Counted from the first letter of the stretch, positions 1 to 10,383 are shown. The stretch: DNA of 64,000 nucleotides from Pedobacter frigiditerrae (GCF_004331645.1 NZ_SJSK01000002.1:930001-994000), one strand, 5' to 3'. Notes: generated by a model not told the origin, from the sequence alone. Program-made: numbers and translations.

Positions 1-1827
1 AATTCCTTGCAATACATCTGCCTGTTTAATAAAACACGACCTTAGAATTCTATCCCAACTCCATTTTTGATTTAATGGTCTATCAACTGCTGGTAAATCT
101 TTAACTAAAACCTGTTCCTTATCTAAATATCCATCCTGTTGTAAGAAAATACCTAAGTTTTTATCTTCAGGATAGAACATTTTATTGATGATGTCTTGCC
201 AATGATTAATCTCTTTCTCAACATTAAAATTGGTCTTGCTAAGTATTTCATTTAGTCTACTTGTGTTATCAATTCTAACCAAGTCAATAGCTTCAATGGT
301 ATATTTTAAACACCAAGTTGCAATAGTACTAGTGTACCAGTTATTGTTTACGTTATTTTCGTATTCGTTAGGACCTGTTACACCCAACATTACATACTTT
401 TCCTTCTCTATACTCCAATTAACACGCTGAGACCAAAAACGAGCAATACCGATTAAAACCTCTAACCCATATTCGGCTAAATATTTTTGCTCTCCTGTAT
501 AACGGATGTAATTAAAAATTGCAAATGCTATAGCCCCATTTCTATGGATTTCTTCGAAAGTGATTTCCCATTCATTGTGGCACTCTTCTCCATTAATGGT
601 CACCATCGGATAAAGAGCCGCTCCATGCCTGAAACCTAGTTTTTCAGCATTTTCAATTGCCTTTTCTAAATGTTTGTAACGATAGATCAATAAATTTTCT
701 GCTACTTGTTGTGGTGCAGTTGCCAAATAAAAAGGCAAACAGTAAGCTTCTGTGTCCCAATAAGTAGAACCTCCGTATTTTTCACCTGTAAATCCTTTAG
801 GGCCGATATTTAAACGGGCATCTTCTCCTGTATAGGTTTGATGCAATTGAAATATGTTAAACCGAATTGCCTGCTGGGCTGCCACATCTCCTTCAATTAC
901 TACATCTCCATTTTGCCATTTTACTGCCCAAGCATTAGCTTGCTCAGTAAGCATTTGATCAAATCCTTTGGCAACAACTTTTTTTAATCTTTCAATGGTA
1001 GCTTTTTCTAAATCTTCCTTTTTATAATTTTCTGAAGATAGATTTACAGCATATTTATAGATGGTGATAGCCTGATCTCTTTTTACAGCAACCTCAAACT
1101 GTTGTGCCACATACTTTTCTTTCTTATTGAAAACTGGTTTTAGGCCTAAGTCTTTTCCTTCTTGCTTTATTAAAGTTTGAATTGCAGAACTTACCCAAAA
1201 CGCTGTTTTTTTGGTCTCCAAATTAAGTAAAGCATAATCTCCATCTTCTCTTGCATTTATTTCATTCCAAAACTTCTCATCATAATTTGAATCTTGATTT
1301 TTCACATCACCGTCTAAACTAGATTCGATCGTTATTTTCCCGTCAAAATTGTGAGGTGTGATGGTATATTTAATCACGCCAGCTTCATCATCAACAATAC
1401 TACAAAAACGGATGGCTTCAACTTCGAGAACGTTCCCGTTAACTTGTTTAACAACAAATTTTCTAGTAAGTGTTCCCTGTTGCATATCAAGTACACGACT
1501 AAACTCTAGTACCTCAGAAGTGTTTAAATCAAGAACTTCATCATTAACGGTAATATTTAAACCAATCCAGTTAGTAGCATTTAAAACTTTAGCAAAATAT
1601 TCCGGATAACCATTTTTCCACCAGCCTACTCGTGTTTTATCTGGATAATATACCCCAGCAACATAATTACCTTGCAGGGTTTCGCCAGTATAAACTTCCT
1701 CAAAATTGGCACGCTGCCCCATTCTGCCATTACCAATGCTAAAAATACTTTCAGATATTTTATTTAAATGTGGATCAAATCCCTCTTCAATAATCTGCCA
1801 CTCGTTATGTTTGATATAATTCTTCAT
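1..1827 (-). CDS. Glycoside hydrolase family 65 phosphorylase (maltose phosphorylase-like), 3' end missing
   Basis: The gene runs off the left edge; 609 codons are visible and family members are usually about 750-780 residues, so the C-terminus is missing. Such enzymes split maltose or a related alpha-diglucoside with phosphate into glucose and beta-glucose 1-phosphate. An N-terminal sandwich domain is followed by the helical catalytic barrel with GGSTYWDTEAY and GPNEYENNVNNNWYT; the Glu of GPNEY (residue 488) is the expected general acid. The ATG lies 6 bases after the stop of the beta-phosphoglucomutase gene, whose enzyme would consume the sugar phosphate made here. This pairing favours maltose, but trehalose or kojibiose specificity cannot be excluded from sequence alone. 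Confidence 0.9.
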   Translation of the reverse strand, partial: MKNYIKHNEWQIIEEGFDPHLNKISESIFSIGNGRMGQRANFEEVYTGETLQGNYVAGVYYPDKTRVGWWKNGYPEYFAKVLNATNWIGLNITVNDEVLDLNTSEVLEFSRVLDMQQGTLTRKFVVKQVNGNVLEVEAIRFCSIVDDEAGVIKYTITPHNFDGKITIESSLDGDVKNQDSNYDEKFWNEINAREDGDYALLNLETKKTAFWVSSAIQTLIKQEGKDLGLKPVFNKKEKYVAQQFEVAVKRDQAITIYKYAVNLSSENYKKEDLEKATIERLKKVVAKGFDQMLTEQANAWAVKWQNGDVVIEGDVAAQQAIRFNIFQLHQTYTGEDARLNIGPKGFTGEKYGGSTYWDTEAYCLPFYLATAPQQVAENLLIYRYKHLEKAIENAEKLGFRHGAALYPMVTINGEECHNEWEITFEEIHRNGAIAFAIFNYIRYTGEQKYLAEYGLEVLIGIARFWSQRVNWSIEKEKYVMLGVTGPNEYENNVNNNWYTSTIATWCLKYTIEAIDLVRIDNTSRLNEILSKTNFNVEKEINHWQDIINKMFYPEDKNLGIFLQQDGYLDKEQVLVKDLPAVDRPLNQKWSWDRILRSCFIKQADVLQGI

Positions 1828-1833
1828 TCTTCT

Positions 1834-2484
1834 TTATAAATTCTCCAATTTTTCTATGGTCATTTCAAATAACCCTTTCACCACTAAATCTGCTTCATTT
1901 AAAATAGCTGCTTCACCAATGCCCACAGCTTTCATATTGCCAGCCTTTGCAGCCTGTACACCAGCAATTGCATCCTCAAACACAACACATTCTCCTGGGT
2001 TTACGTTTAGTTCTTTTGCCCCAACCAAAAACACCTCTGGATTTGGTTTAGATTTGGTGACTTTATTTCCATCAACTAATGCGTCAAATAAATGCATTAA
2101 GCCAATCTGCTTTAATATCATTTCTGAATTTTTGCTTGCAGAGCCTAAAGCTGTTAAATACTTATTAGCTCTAACTGCTTCTAAAAATTCTTTTGCGCCC
2201 GGCAATATATCGCTCGGTGTCATTTTTTTAATCATCTCTACATACCACGTATTTTTCAAGGTGGCCAGTTCTTGCATTTCCTCATCTGTCTTAGCTACAG
2301 TACCCCAATTTAATATAATTTTCAGAGACTCTATTCTACTGATTCCTTTTAATTGCTCGTTTTGTTCTTCGGTAAAATCAAATCCCAATTGATTTGCTAA
2401 CCTACGCCAAGCTTCATAATGATATACTGCTGTATCAACGATAACGCCATCAAGATCAAAGATGCATGCTTTTATTTTAGACAT
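1834..2484 (-). CDS. pgmB: Beta-phosphoglucomutase
   Basis: HAD-superfamily mutase converting beta-glucose 1-phosphate to glucose 6-phosphate in the cytoplasm, about 216 residues. It opens with the HAD motif FDLDGVIVDT, giving nucleophile Asp10 and acid/base Asp12, followed by an alpha-helical cap. The later motifs GSASKN, KSKPNPEVF and VFEDAIAGVQAA match the phosphate-binding Ser, the Lys and the Mg-binding acidic pair. The ATG at 2484 is preferred over an in-frame TTG at 2499 because it gives the compact N-terminus usual for the family and sits one base after the stop of the amylase gene. It lies between GH13 and GH65 genes, so it feeds the product of maltose phosphorolysis into glycolysis. 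Confidence 0.92.
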   Translation of the reverse strand: MSKIKACIFDLDGVIVDTAVYHYEAWRRLANQLGFDFTEEQNEQLKGISRIESLKIILNWGTVAKTDEEMQELATLKNTWYVEMIKKMTPSDILPGAKEFLEAVRANKYLTALGSASKNSEMILKQIGLMHLFDALVDGNKVTKSKPNPEVFLVGAKELNVNPGECVVFEDAIAGVQAAKAGNMKAVGIGEAAILNEADLVVKGLFEMTIEKLENL

Positions 2485-2485
2485 A

Positions 2486-4327
2486 TTATTGTAATTCAAA
2501 TATATAAGTTGTTTTTGCTGGTAACGTTAATTTATTGATAACAAATTTTTGGTCTGTTATTATGTTTATCAAAGTTTGATGTTTGCCTATCCGTTCTGCA
2601 AAACGTTGTGTTTCTAATTCTACGGCTTCTTCATTTGTATTCATCACTACCATTATGGTTTTCTTAGCATCATACCTAAAATAAACATATATACCTTTTT
2701 CTGGAACAAATTGCATCATTTTACCTGTTTGTAAAACGGTATTGTTTTTACGGTAGTTGGCTAATTTTTTAACAAAGTTGAAAGCTTCATTTTCTTTTTC
2801 ATTTCTACCTATAGATGTGAATTTATCAGCTTTATCAGTCGCCCATCCACCTGGAAAATCATCTCTCACCTTTCCGTCTGGGTTTGCAAAGTTTTTCATT
2901 AGAATTTCAGTACCATAATACATTTGAGGTATCCCACGAAGTGAAAACAATAAGATGATGCCCGATTTGTATTTATTAAAATCTTCCCCAACCTTTGACA
3001 AGAATCTATCTGTATCATGGTTATCTAAAAACAATACATTCCTTGTAGGATCTTTATATTGATAATCGCTTGCCAAAACAGTATATAATCTATTTACGCC
3101 ATCTGTCCACCCAAATTTCCCATTTAAGGTTTCATTGATGGCAAAGTAAGTTTGAAAATCTGTTACCCCTTGTAATTTCGTATCAAAATGCTGATTAACA
3201 GTATTTCCTTCAGTAAAGAAAACCTGATTAGCTGTTCCATTTACCCAAGTTTCGCCGAAAAAAGTAAATTTTGGGAACTCCTTGGTAACTGACTTTGCCC
3301 ATTCTGCCATAAATTCTCTGTCGTTATAAGCATAGGTATCTAGCCTAAATCCATCCAAACCAGCGTACTCAATCCACCAGATATGACTTTGGGTAATGTA
3401 TTTTTTAACTAACGGATTTTGTTGGTTAACATCTGGCATGTGATGATCAAACCAACCATCTGTCATTAGTTTTTTATCTACAGCGGCTGCATACGGATCA
3501 AATAAAGTTTGGTCTTTATAAGTTGTGCCTGTATATTTTGCCCATTGATGGAACCAATCTTTTGCAGGTGGATCTAAAAACAAAAAATGCTGATCTCCGA
3601 TATGATTATGTACTAGGTCTTTAATCATCTTCATCCCACGTTTGTGGCATTCCTGTACTAATTTTTTATAAATCGAATTGCTACCAAAACGACGATCTAT
3701 TTGATAATTTTCTGTATTGGCATAACCATGATACGAGGTAACAAATTCATCATTTTCTAATACAGGATTTAACCAGAGGGTTGTAATACCTAAATCCTGT
3801 AAGTAAGGCAATTTATTAATAATCCCTTGTAGGTCTCCACCATGCCTGTAATACATCGAATCACGGCTGAAGTGTTTATCCTTCATCCCTGCAATTTTGT
3901 CATTATCTAAATCGCCATTGGAAAAGCGATCAGGCATAATTAAATAAATAAAATCTTTATTGGTTACACCTTCGGTATGATTTGTTCTAGATTTCAATTC
4001 ATAATTATAACTAACTGCCTTCTCTCCTTTTTTAGAAAAGGTAATCGGGAACGTTCCCGATTTTGCAGTTAAAGAAATTTGTAGATTTACAAATAGATAA
4101 TTTGGGTTTTCTACTTTTTGTACACTTACTAGCTTTACGCCAGGATAATTAAGGGTAACTGTTTTATCTGCAATTCGATTTCCTCTTATTAATAATTGTA
4201 GAGATTGATCCTTAAAACCAATCCACCAATTTGCTGGCTCCACTCTTTCGATGGCAGGTAATTGAGCAAAAATAAATTGAACTTGAGCTGATAGCAATAA
4301 AGTCAACAAGACTAATTTCTTTATCAT
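2486..4327 (-). CDS. Periplasmic GH13 alpha-amylase / neopullulanase-like enzyme (SusA-type)
   Basis: A 613-residue exported glycosidase. A signal peptide of about 21 residues ends near IFAQ, followed by a beta-sandwich of cyclomaltodextrinase N-terminal type, the GH13 barrel and a short C-terminal beta domain. Catalytic residues are visible: nucleophile Asp330 in GFRLD, acid Glu359 in FFGET and Asp438 in LDNHD. The family hydrolyses starch fragments, cyclodextrins or pullulan to maltose-sized sugars. The next two genes metabolise maltose by phosphorolysis, so the role is probably periplasmic maltodextrin cleavage. It follows the TonB receptor gene, separated by a terminator-like hairpin, so part of its transcription may be independent. 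Confidence 0.9.
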   Translation of the reverse strand: MIKKLVLLTLLLSAQVQFIFAQLPAIERVEPANWWIGFKDQSLQLLIRGNRIADKTVTLNYPGVKLVSVQKVENPNYLFVNLQISLTAKSGTFPITFSKKGEKAVSYNYELKSRTNHTEGVTNKDFIYLIMPDRFSNGDLDNDKIAGMKDKHFSRDSMYYRHGGDLQGIINKLPYLQDLGITTLWLNPVLENDEFVTSYHGYANTENYQIDRRFGSNSIYKKLVQECHKRGMKMIKDLVHNHIGDQHFLFLDPPAKDWFHQWAKYTGTTYKDQTLFDPYAAAVDKKLMTDGWFDHHMPDVNQQNPLVKKYITQSHIWWIEYAGLDGFRLDTYAYNDREFMAEWAKSVTKEFPKFTFFGETWVNGTANQVFFTEGNTVNQHFDTKLQGVTDFQTYFAINETLNGKFGWTDGVNRLYTVLASDYQYKDPTRNVLFLDNHDTDRFLSKVGEDFNKYKSGIILLFSLRGIPQMYYGTEILMKNFANPDGKVRDDFPGGWATDKADKFTSIGRNEKENEAFNFVKKLANYRKNNTVLQTGKMMQFVPEKGIYVYFRYDAKKTIMVVMNTNEEAVELETQRFAERIGKHQTLINIITDQKFVINKLTLPAKTTYIFELQ

Positions 4328-4407
4328 TTTATATTTGGTTGATATTAAACGAAAGTGATAATTTTTATGTTAATAGCCAAAGATTAAAAAAATTAATTCT
4401 CAATCAT

Positions 4408-4447
4408 AAAAAAAATCCTCTCCACTTCCGCAGAGAGGACGTTTTTT
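4408..4447 (-). terminator. Rho-independent terminator after the TonB receptor gene
   Basis: A perfect 7-bp stem, TCCTCTC (4416-4422) with GAGAGGA (4433-4439), is flanked by an A run on the left and a T run on the right. On the minus strand it is followed by eight T and lies just after the receptor stop. It would separate the receptor transcript from the downstream amylase-pgmB-GH65 genes, or attenuate read-through. Confidence 0.75.
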
Positions 4448-4459
4448 ACTTATTGAGAA

Positions 4460-7378
4460 CTATGGATTAAATGTGTATGACAAATAATATAATGCTCCAA
4501 CAGATGGATTACCAAATGATGTTTGATAGTATTTATTTAAAACATTAGAACCGCCTAATTTAATAACCGATTTAACTGAGGGTACTTTTAAGTTAACTTG
4601 CGCATCAAATGTAGAATAAGATGGAACTTGACCTGTTGCGAAAGTTGAACTCCACATAAAAGTATCTTGCCATCTGTATTGTACGTTAAAGCCAAAGTTT
4701 TTAACGATTTCTCTACTTCCAACACCAGCATTAAATCTCCATTCTGGAGTATTAAAGTTATTATCAAACGTTGGCGATACATCACTTAACTTATTGTATG
4801 AAGTATTTCCATTAAAGTTGAATTTACCAATTTGGTAATCTAAACCAAATGCAGCGCCATAAGATTTAACTTCTTCGCTAATATTAACTGGAACATTAAA
4901 TTTTACAGCTGTTGTTGTTGGGTTCTGATATAGTTCTACACCACCAATGAAATCTTTATAGATGTTATAATAAACATAACCATCTATTAACAATTTACTG
5001 TTTGCTAATCCTTTATAACCTAATTCGAAAGATTTAACACTTTCAGGGCGTAAGCCTTCTGCATCAAAGGTATAAGCCTGTAATAAAGCAGGATTTGGAG
5101 CTCCTGCAGCCGCAGACGCTACAAATGCTCTATAACTTGCTGATGTTACACCTTTATTTGTATTTAAAGCATATTTATTAATAGACTCTGGCAAACCACC
5201 AATTAAACGAGTTGAACCTCCACCTACTGCTAAATCAATATACTGATCTTGAGTTGTTGGATTACGATAACCAGTTTGGAATGATGCTCTAATGTTGTTG
5301 TTAGGTGCTACTGTCCATACACCTGTTACACGAGGGGTAACTCTACCTTCAAAGTTTTTGCTTTTATCGTAACGGCCAGCAACTGTAAGTTTAAATTTCT
5401 CTCCAAACTTTTTACCCATTTGAACAAATGCGCCATATTCACTAATAGTGATATCACGCGTTGCATCATCAAATATAGTTCCGTCAGAATGCAAGAAGTA
5501 ATCACGATAAGAAGCACCAACTTGTAACTCTACTACATTATTTAATACATTTGAGAAGTTGTACATACCTTCATAATGGAACAAATTTGTTTTATCATTA
5601 AACTTAGCACCATTTGCTGGGCCAATCGTTTTTTTGGTTATTGCATCTTTTGCAGTTTCATACCCAGCAGTACCAGGAATTAAGCGACCCATATCCGCTT
5701 GAGACCTTGCAAAAGCTTGAGCAGCAGCATCAGTTTGACCAGCTTGTTTAGCAGCTGAATAATTTCCTATGTATTGTGCATACCAACCCGTTAAACCTCC
5801 AGATGGCTTCCAAGCTTCATTAATAAATGTTCCTAAAATAGTTGCATTATACGCCTCACCAGAACGTTCTTGGGTAGTATAACCTCTTAAAAAGAAATCT
5901 TGTCCTTTTAATTCCAATTTATACTGTCCTATACTAAAGTTTCTCAAGGAATAACGATCAGTACCTGTATAAACAGATGTTCCTGTTCCCCAATTAGCTT
6001 GTGCAATTGCCTCAATAGTATTACTAAATTTATAATGCAATGAAGTTGATGTTTTTAAAGATTTTGTATCATAATCTACCAAATCACTTTCAGCATAGCC
6101 TGTTCTAGAAACAAATTGATTAGGAAGTAATCCTGGAACTCTTAAGCCTACATAAAAAGGCAAGTAACTTTGGATAGTTGGTCTTAAAGCTGCTGGAAAA
6201 AAACCAAGTGCCGCAGCCTGTTGCGCTGCAGTTGGAGCTACTCCTGCTGCTACGCCTAGTGCCGTAAACGCTCCATTTAATGAAGTCTGAATGTTTGGAA
6301 TTGCGCCCCCACTAGCTGCATTAACACCAGCAATAATTCCAGAATTTAGTGATTGAGTTACATTCAGCATATTTTGGCTGATTTCATCACCATATACATT
6401 TATACCATCATAATTTGGATCGCTACTTCTATCCCCGCCTTTTAATTGACGAGCGGTTCTATCAAAATTTCGAGTATCAGTAGCAGCCCAATCTTTTGCT
6501 TGTAAAAAACCAAATGATGTTTTGAAACCAAATTTGTTATTCCATGATTTAGCCAAACGAACATCTAGCTGTTTAAACTCTTGAACACCTTGATTGGTAT
6601 TATTATCATCTACGTGGTTAATACCAGCTTTATACATAAAGCTTGCACCTTGATATTGATAAGGATTTTTTGAGGTCATTAATAAAGTACCATTAATACC
6701 ACCAGCACCGTATAACGCTGAAGCAGCACCAGGTAATAACTCAACATTATCTACATCAAGTTCTGATAAACCAACAATATTACCAACTGAAAAATTCAAT
6801 CCAGGAGCTTGGTTATCCATTCCATCAATGTATTGATTGAAACGAACGTTACCGTTAGCATTGAAACCACGAGTATTTACCGATTTGAAAGTTAAACTTT
6901 GGGTACTCATTTCAACTCCTTTTAAATTGTTCAATGCATCATAAAATGATGGCGCTGGCAATTCTTTTAACTGAGAAGAACTGATACGTTCTACAGAAAC
7001 AGGAGACTCTAGAATACGCTCTGGAGTTCTAGATGCAGAAACAACTACTTCTTGACCCAAAATCGCTCCACTTTCTAACTCAAAAGTTAAGTTTGCAGTG
7101 TTACTTGATACCTCTCTTTCAACAGTAGTGAAACCTATATAAGAAACTAATAAGGTAAATGGTGGTTTTTCTGTTGTGCTAAATGAAAATTGTCCTTTTG
7201 TATCAGTAGATGACCCAATTGTCTTTCCTTTAACGGTTACACTTACACCTGGTATCGGCTCTTTAGTTAGTTTATCTGTAACAGTACCACTAACTACTAT
7301 GCTTTGTGCATGTACCGCAAGCCCAGTTGCTAGTAACATAAAAAGCATAAAAATGACTTTTGTAAAGATTTTGTTCAT
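4460..7378 (-). CDS. TonB-dependent outer membrane receptor with carboxypeptidase-like N-terminal domain
   Basis: A 972-residue outer-membrane receptor. A signal peptide (about residues 1-25, ending VHAQ) is followed by a carboxypeptidase-regulatory-like beta domain (GTVTDKLTKEPIPGVSVTVKG, about 30-110), a plug domain (about 115-240, with GFNANG and LYGAGGINGTLLM) and a 22-strand-type barrel to the end. TonB/ExbBD energise such receptors to import bulky ligands. It is upstream of a maltodextrin operon, so a starch-derived oligosaccharide is a reasonable ligand, but no SusD partner is adjacent. The ATG at 7378 is preferred to a TTG two codons upstream. The nearby hydrolase gene at 7584 is divergent and unrelated. 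Confidence 0.88.
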   Translation of the reverse strand: MNKIFTKVIFMLFMLLATGLAVHAQSIVVSGTVTDKLTKEPIPGVSVTVKGKTIGSSTDTKGQFSFSTTEKPPFTLLVSYIGFTTVEREVSSNTANLTFELESGAILGQEVVVSASRTPERILESPVSVERISSSQLKELPAPSFYDALNNLKGVEMSTQSLTFKSVNTRGFNANGNVRFNQYIDGMDNQAPGLNFSVGNIVGLSELDVDNVELLPGAASALYGAGGINGTLLMTSKNPYQYQGASFMYKAGINHVDDNNTNQGVQEFKQLDVRLAKSWNNKFGFKTSFGFLQAKDWAATDTRNFDRTARQLKGGDRSSDPNYDGINVYGDEISQNMLNVTQSLNSGIIAGVNAASGGAIPNIQTSLNGAFTALGVAAGVAPTAAQQAAALGFFPAALRPTIQSYLPFYVGLRVPGLLPNQFVSRTGYAESDLVDYDTKSLKTSTSLHYKFSNTIEAIAQANWGTGTSVYTGTDRYSLRNFSIGQYKLELKGQDFFLRGYTTQERSGEAYNATILGTFINEAWKPSGGLTGWYAQYIGNYSAAKQAGQTDAAAQAFARSQADMGRLIPGTAGYETAKDAITKKTIGPANGAKFNDKTNLFHYEGMYNFSNVLNNVVELQVGASYRDYFLHSDGTIFDDATRDITISEYGAFVQMGKKFGEKFKLTVAGRYDKSKNFEGRVTPRVTGVWTVAPNNNIRASFQTGYRNPTTQDQYIDLAVGGGSTRLIGGLPESINKYALNTNKGVTSASYRAFVASAAAGAPNPALLQAYTFDAEGLRPESVKSFELGYKGLANSKLLIDGYVYYNIYKDFIGGVELYQNPTTTAVKFNVPVNISEEVKSYGAAFGLDYQIGKFNFNGNTSYNKLSDVSPTFDNNFNTPEWRFNAGVGSREIVKNFGFNVQYRWQDTFMWSSTFATGQVPSYSTFDAQVNLKVPSVKSVIKLGGSNVLNKYYQTSFGNPSVGALYYLSYTFNP

Positions 7379-7583
7379 ACTCAAAGTAGTTTATATTTGT
7401 TTATATAGTATAAACTTAGTACAAATTTCGAAACTAACAAATACAATGCCGTATAATTTCTTTATAATTTTTTATGCAAAATCTAATTTCATTGCATTTA
7501 AAATCAATTTTATAGTAAATTGCAGTTTAAGTTCCTTTTATCAAGAACAAAATTGAACAACCAAATAAACTCATATATAACTA

Positions 7584-10016
7584 ATGAATAGAGTAAAAGC
7601 CCTAATCTGCATCATTATACCTATTTTATTGGCCTACGCATTAAATACTAAATTTGGCGATTTACCGCCCATCTTAAAGTTCTTAAACCCATTTACTGGC
7701 TTTTGGCAAAATGCCGAAAGTGATATGGTAAATGCAAGCAAAAAGATGAAGCTCAAAGGAGCTCATGACAAAATTGACATCCTTTTTGATGATAAAATGA
7801 TACCACATGTATTTGCTCAAAATGACCATGATGTTTATTATGCACAAGGCTATGTAACCGCAATGCATCGCCTATGGCAAATGGATTTTCAAACTAGATT
7901 TGCGGCTGGAAGAATTTCTGAAGTTGTAGGAAAAAAAGCAATTGAGGTTGATCGTTACCAACGTAGAATGGGAATGGTTTATGGCGCAGAAAACTCTCTA
8001 AAAGGAATGATGGAGGATCCAAAAGCTAAGGAGATGATTTTAGCTTATACCGAGGGAATAAATGCTTATATCCATTCCTTATCAAGAGCAAGTTTACCAG
8101 TTGAATATAAACTGTTAGATTTTAAACCAGAAGATTGGACACCGATTAAATGTGCTTTATTGCTTAAACAAATGTCGGCTGTTTTGGCAATGGGTTCCGA
8201 TGAATTTTATATGACCAATATCTTAAAGAAATTTGGCCCAGAAATAACTAAAGACCTTTTTCCAGATTACCCTTTTAAAGAAAGTCCAATTATCCCGGTA
8301 GGTACAAAATGGGATTTTAAGCCTTTACCAATCCCGCAAACTCCATCAGGATACACAGAAATGATGACTGGCAACATTAAAACCAAACAGAAAGTTGAAG
8401 GCATCGGTAGTAATAACTGGGCTGTTTCTGGTGCTAAAACAAAGTCAGGTTATCCAATTTTAGCAAACGATCCCCATTTAGATCTAACACTACCTTCCAT
8501 TTGGTATCAAATTCAATTAAATGCGCCTGGCTTAAATTCTTATGGGGTATCTCTTCCAGGTGCTCCAGGTATTATTATCGGTTTTAATAAAGACATTGCT
8601 TGGGGTGTAACCAATGTCGCAGCTGATGTACTGGATTTTTATCAAATTAAATTTAAAGACAATTCGCATAAAAGTTATTGGTACAACAACAGTTGGAAAA
8701 ACACTGTTCAACGTTTAGAAACTATAAAAATTAAAGGAGGCCCCGATGAAATTGATACAGTTTACTATACGCATCAAGGCCCTGTGGTTTATTTTCAAAA
8801 ACCTAATTATAGTAAGGCAAATAATGTGCCTGTTGGTAATGCTTTAAGGTGGATTGCCCATGATAAATCAAACGAGTTAATGACTTTCTACTATCTTAAC
8901 AGAGGAAAAAATTACGCTGACTATAGGAAGGCATTAACCTATTATACTGCACCTGCACAGAACTTTATATTTGCCAGCGCAGAAAATGATATTGCCATTA
9001 CACCCAATGGTAAATTTCCTTTAAAGTGGAAAGATCAGGGTAAGTTCATTTTAGATGGATCAGACCCTGCTAACGATTGGCAAGGTTGGATTCCAGCTAG
9101 TCAAAACCCAACGGTTAAAAATCCGCCTAGAAATTTTGTGAGCTCTGCTAATCAATCATCAACCGACCCAACATATCCATATTATATTAATTGGGAATTC
9201 TCTCCTTATGAACGCGGGCAAAGGATTAATGACAGATTAACAGTAATGAAAGATGCTACAGCCGATAGCATGAGGGTTTTGCAAAGCGATTCTTACAGTA
9301 TTATAGCACAAGATTTGTTACCTCATATCTTGCCACTTATAGATGCAAGTAAATTAAATGCCACGCAAAAAGAGGCTTTAAATATGACCACAAAGTGGAA
9401 TAAATTTTTCGAACCAAAAGAAGTTGCAGCTAGTATTTTCGATTTGTGGACTAAAAGATTAAGTTATGATATTTGGGATGATGAATTTACCATTGCAGAT
9501 ATCCCCATGCGTTATCCTTCTAGAGACAGAACGATTGAACTAATTCGTAGCGACCTTAATTCAAAATGGTTTGATAATATTAAAACATCTAAAAAGGAAA
9601 CTTTAACTGATTTGGTAAACGAGTCATTTAAATTCACTTGTGATAGTTTAGAAAAGAAATACGGTCCTATTGGCAAAAATTGGAATTGGGGAAAAGTTAA
9701 AGGCACTAATGTTCCGCATTTAGCCAAAATACCTGGCTTTGGGTCTAAAAAATTACTAATAGGCGGAGCAAAAAGCACTGTTAATGCAGTAAGTGAAGCT
9801 AATGGGCCATCATGGAGAATGGTAATTGAACTTGGCAAAAAAGTAAAAGGACATGGCGTTTATCCTGGTGGACAATCGGGTAATCCAGGCAGCCCGTTTT
9901 ACGACAACATGGTTGATACTTGGGCACAAGGAAAATTATACGACTTATTCTTTATGCAATCTCCAGATGATAATACTGGTAAAATAATTTCTCGTTATAA
10001 AATCTCAAAAAAATAA
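7584..10016 (+). CDS. Penicillin acylase family (Ntn hydrolase) amidase
   Basis: An 810-residue member of the penicillin G acylase / acyl-homoserine-lactone acylase family. These are made as one chain, exported, and cut autocatalytically so that a Ser becomes the N-terminal nucleophile of the beta subunit. A hydrophobic N-terminal segment (residues 6-22) is a signal or anchor. Ser276 in GIGSNNWAVSG is the predicted nucleophile, and ANDPHLDL and GAPGIIIGFNKDIAWG follow as usual. The C-terminal HGVYPGGQSGNPGS segment is also conserved in the family. The substrate could be a beta-lactam side chain, an N-acyl amino acid or an acyl-homoserine lactone, and the sequence does not decide. The next gene starts 2 bases after the stop. 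Confidence 0.88.
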   Translation: MNRVKALICIIIPILLAYALNTKFGDLPPILKFLNPFTGFWQNAESDMVNASKKMKLKGAHDKIDILFDDKMIPHVFAQNDHDVYYAQGYVTAMHRLWQMDFQTRFAAGRISEVVGKKAIEVDRYQRRMGMVYGAENSLKGMMEDPKAKEMILAYTEGINAYIHSLSRASLPVEYKLLDFKPEDWTPIKCALLLKQMSAVLAMGSDEFYMTNILKKFGPEITKDLFPDYPFKESPIIPVGTKWDFKPLPIPQTPSGYTEMMTGNIKTKQKVEGIGSNNWAVSGAKTKSGYPILANDPHLDLTLPSIWYQIQLNAPGLNSYGVSLPGAPGIIIGFNKDIAWGVTNVAADVLDFYQIKFKDNSHKSYWYNNSWKNTVQRLETIKIKGGPDEIDTVYYTHQGPVVYFQKPNYSKANNVPVGNALRWIAHDKSNELMTFYYLNRGKNYADYRKALTYYTAPAQNFIFASAENDIAITPNGKFPLKWKDQGKFILDGSDPANDWQGWIPASQNPTVKNPPRNFVSSANQSSTDPTYPYYINWEFSPYERGQRINDRLTVMKDATADSMRVLQSDSYSIIAQDLLPHILPLIDASKLNATQKEALNMTTKWNKFFEPKEVAASIFDLWTKRLSYDIWDDEFTIADIPMRYPSRDRTIELIRSDLNSKWFDNIKTSKKETLTDLVNESFKFTCDSLEKKYGPIGKNWNWGKVKGTNVPHLAKIPGFGSKKLLIGGAKSTVNAVSEANGPSWRMVIELGKKVKGHGVYPGGQSGNPGSPFYDNMVDTWAQGKLYDLFFMQSPDDNTGKIISRYKISKK

Positions 10017-10018
10017 AA

Positions 10019-10369
10019 ATGGTTTTCATAGTTATCATTATAGCATCTTTATTATTGCAAATATTTTTACCATGGTGGGTTGTAATTGTTATTGCTTTTG
10101 CAGCTTGTGGCATAATTGGCAAGACAGGTAAAATATCCTTTTGGCAGCCTTTTTTGGCAATTTTTGTGCTGTGGATTGCAATGGCTTTATTTAAAAGTTT
10201 GCCAAATCATAACGTTCTAGCTACTCGGGTTGCAGAAATGTTGAGCGTAAAACTGTGGCCAATAGTTTTAGTAGTTACTGGTTTATTAGGAGGTTTAACT
10301 GCTGGCATAAGTGGCTATTGTGGTTATCATTTCAGAAAAGCAATGATTAGCATGAAAACACCTGCCTAA
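10019..10369 (+). CDS. Small integral membrane protein, function unknown
   Basis: A 116-residue hydrophobic protein with about four membrane segments: residues 2-17, 19-33, 42-58 and 81-104 (the last Gly-rich, GLLGGLTAGISGYCGYHF). The C-terminus is short and basic. I recognise no domain. It begins 2 bases after the acylase gene stop and is surely co-transcribed with it; whether it aids that enzyme or is just a neighbour is unknown. Confidence 0.7.
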   Translation: MVFIVIIIASLLLQIFLPWWVVIVIAFAACGIIGKTGKISFWQPFLAIFVLWIAMALFKSLPNHNVLATRVAEMLSVKLWPIVLVVTGLLGGLTAGISGYCGYHFRKAMISMKTPA

Positions 10370-10383
10370 ATCATAATTCTTTG

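Noticed and set aside
1856..2392. Plus-strand ORF of 178 codons opposite pgmB
   Set aside because: It lies wholly antisense to a well-supported enzyme gene, is Ser/Thr/Phe-rich as expected of a shadow frame and matches no known pattern.
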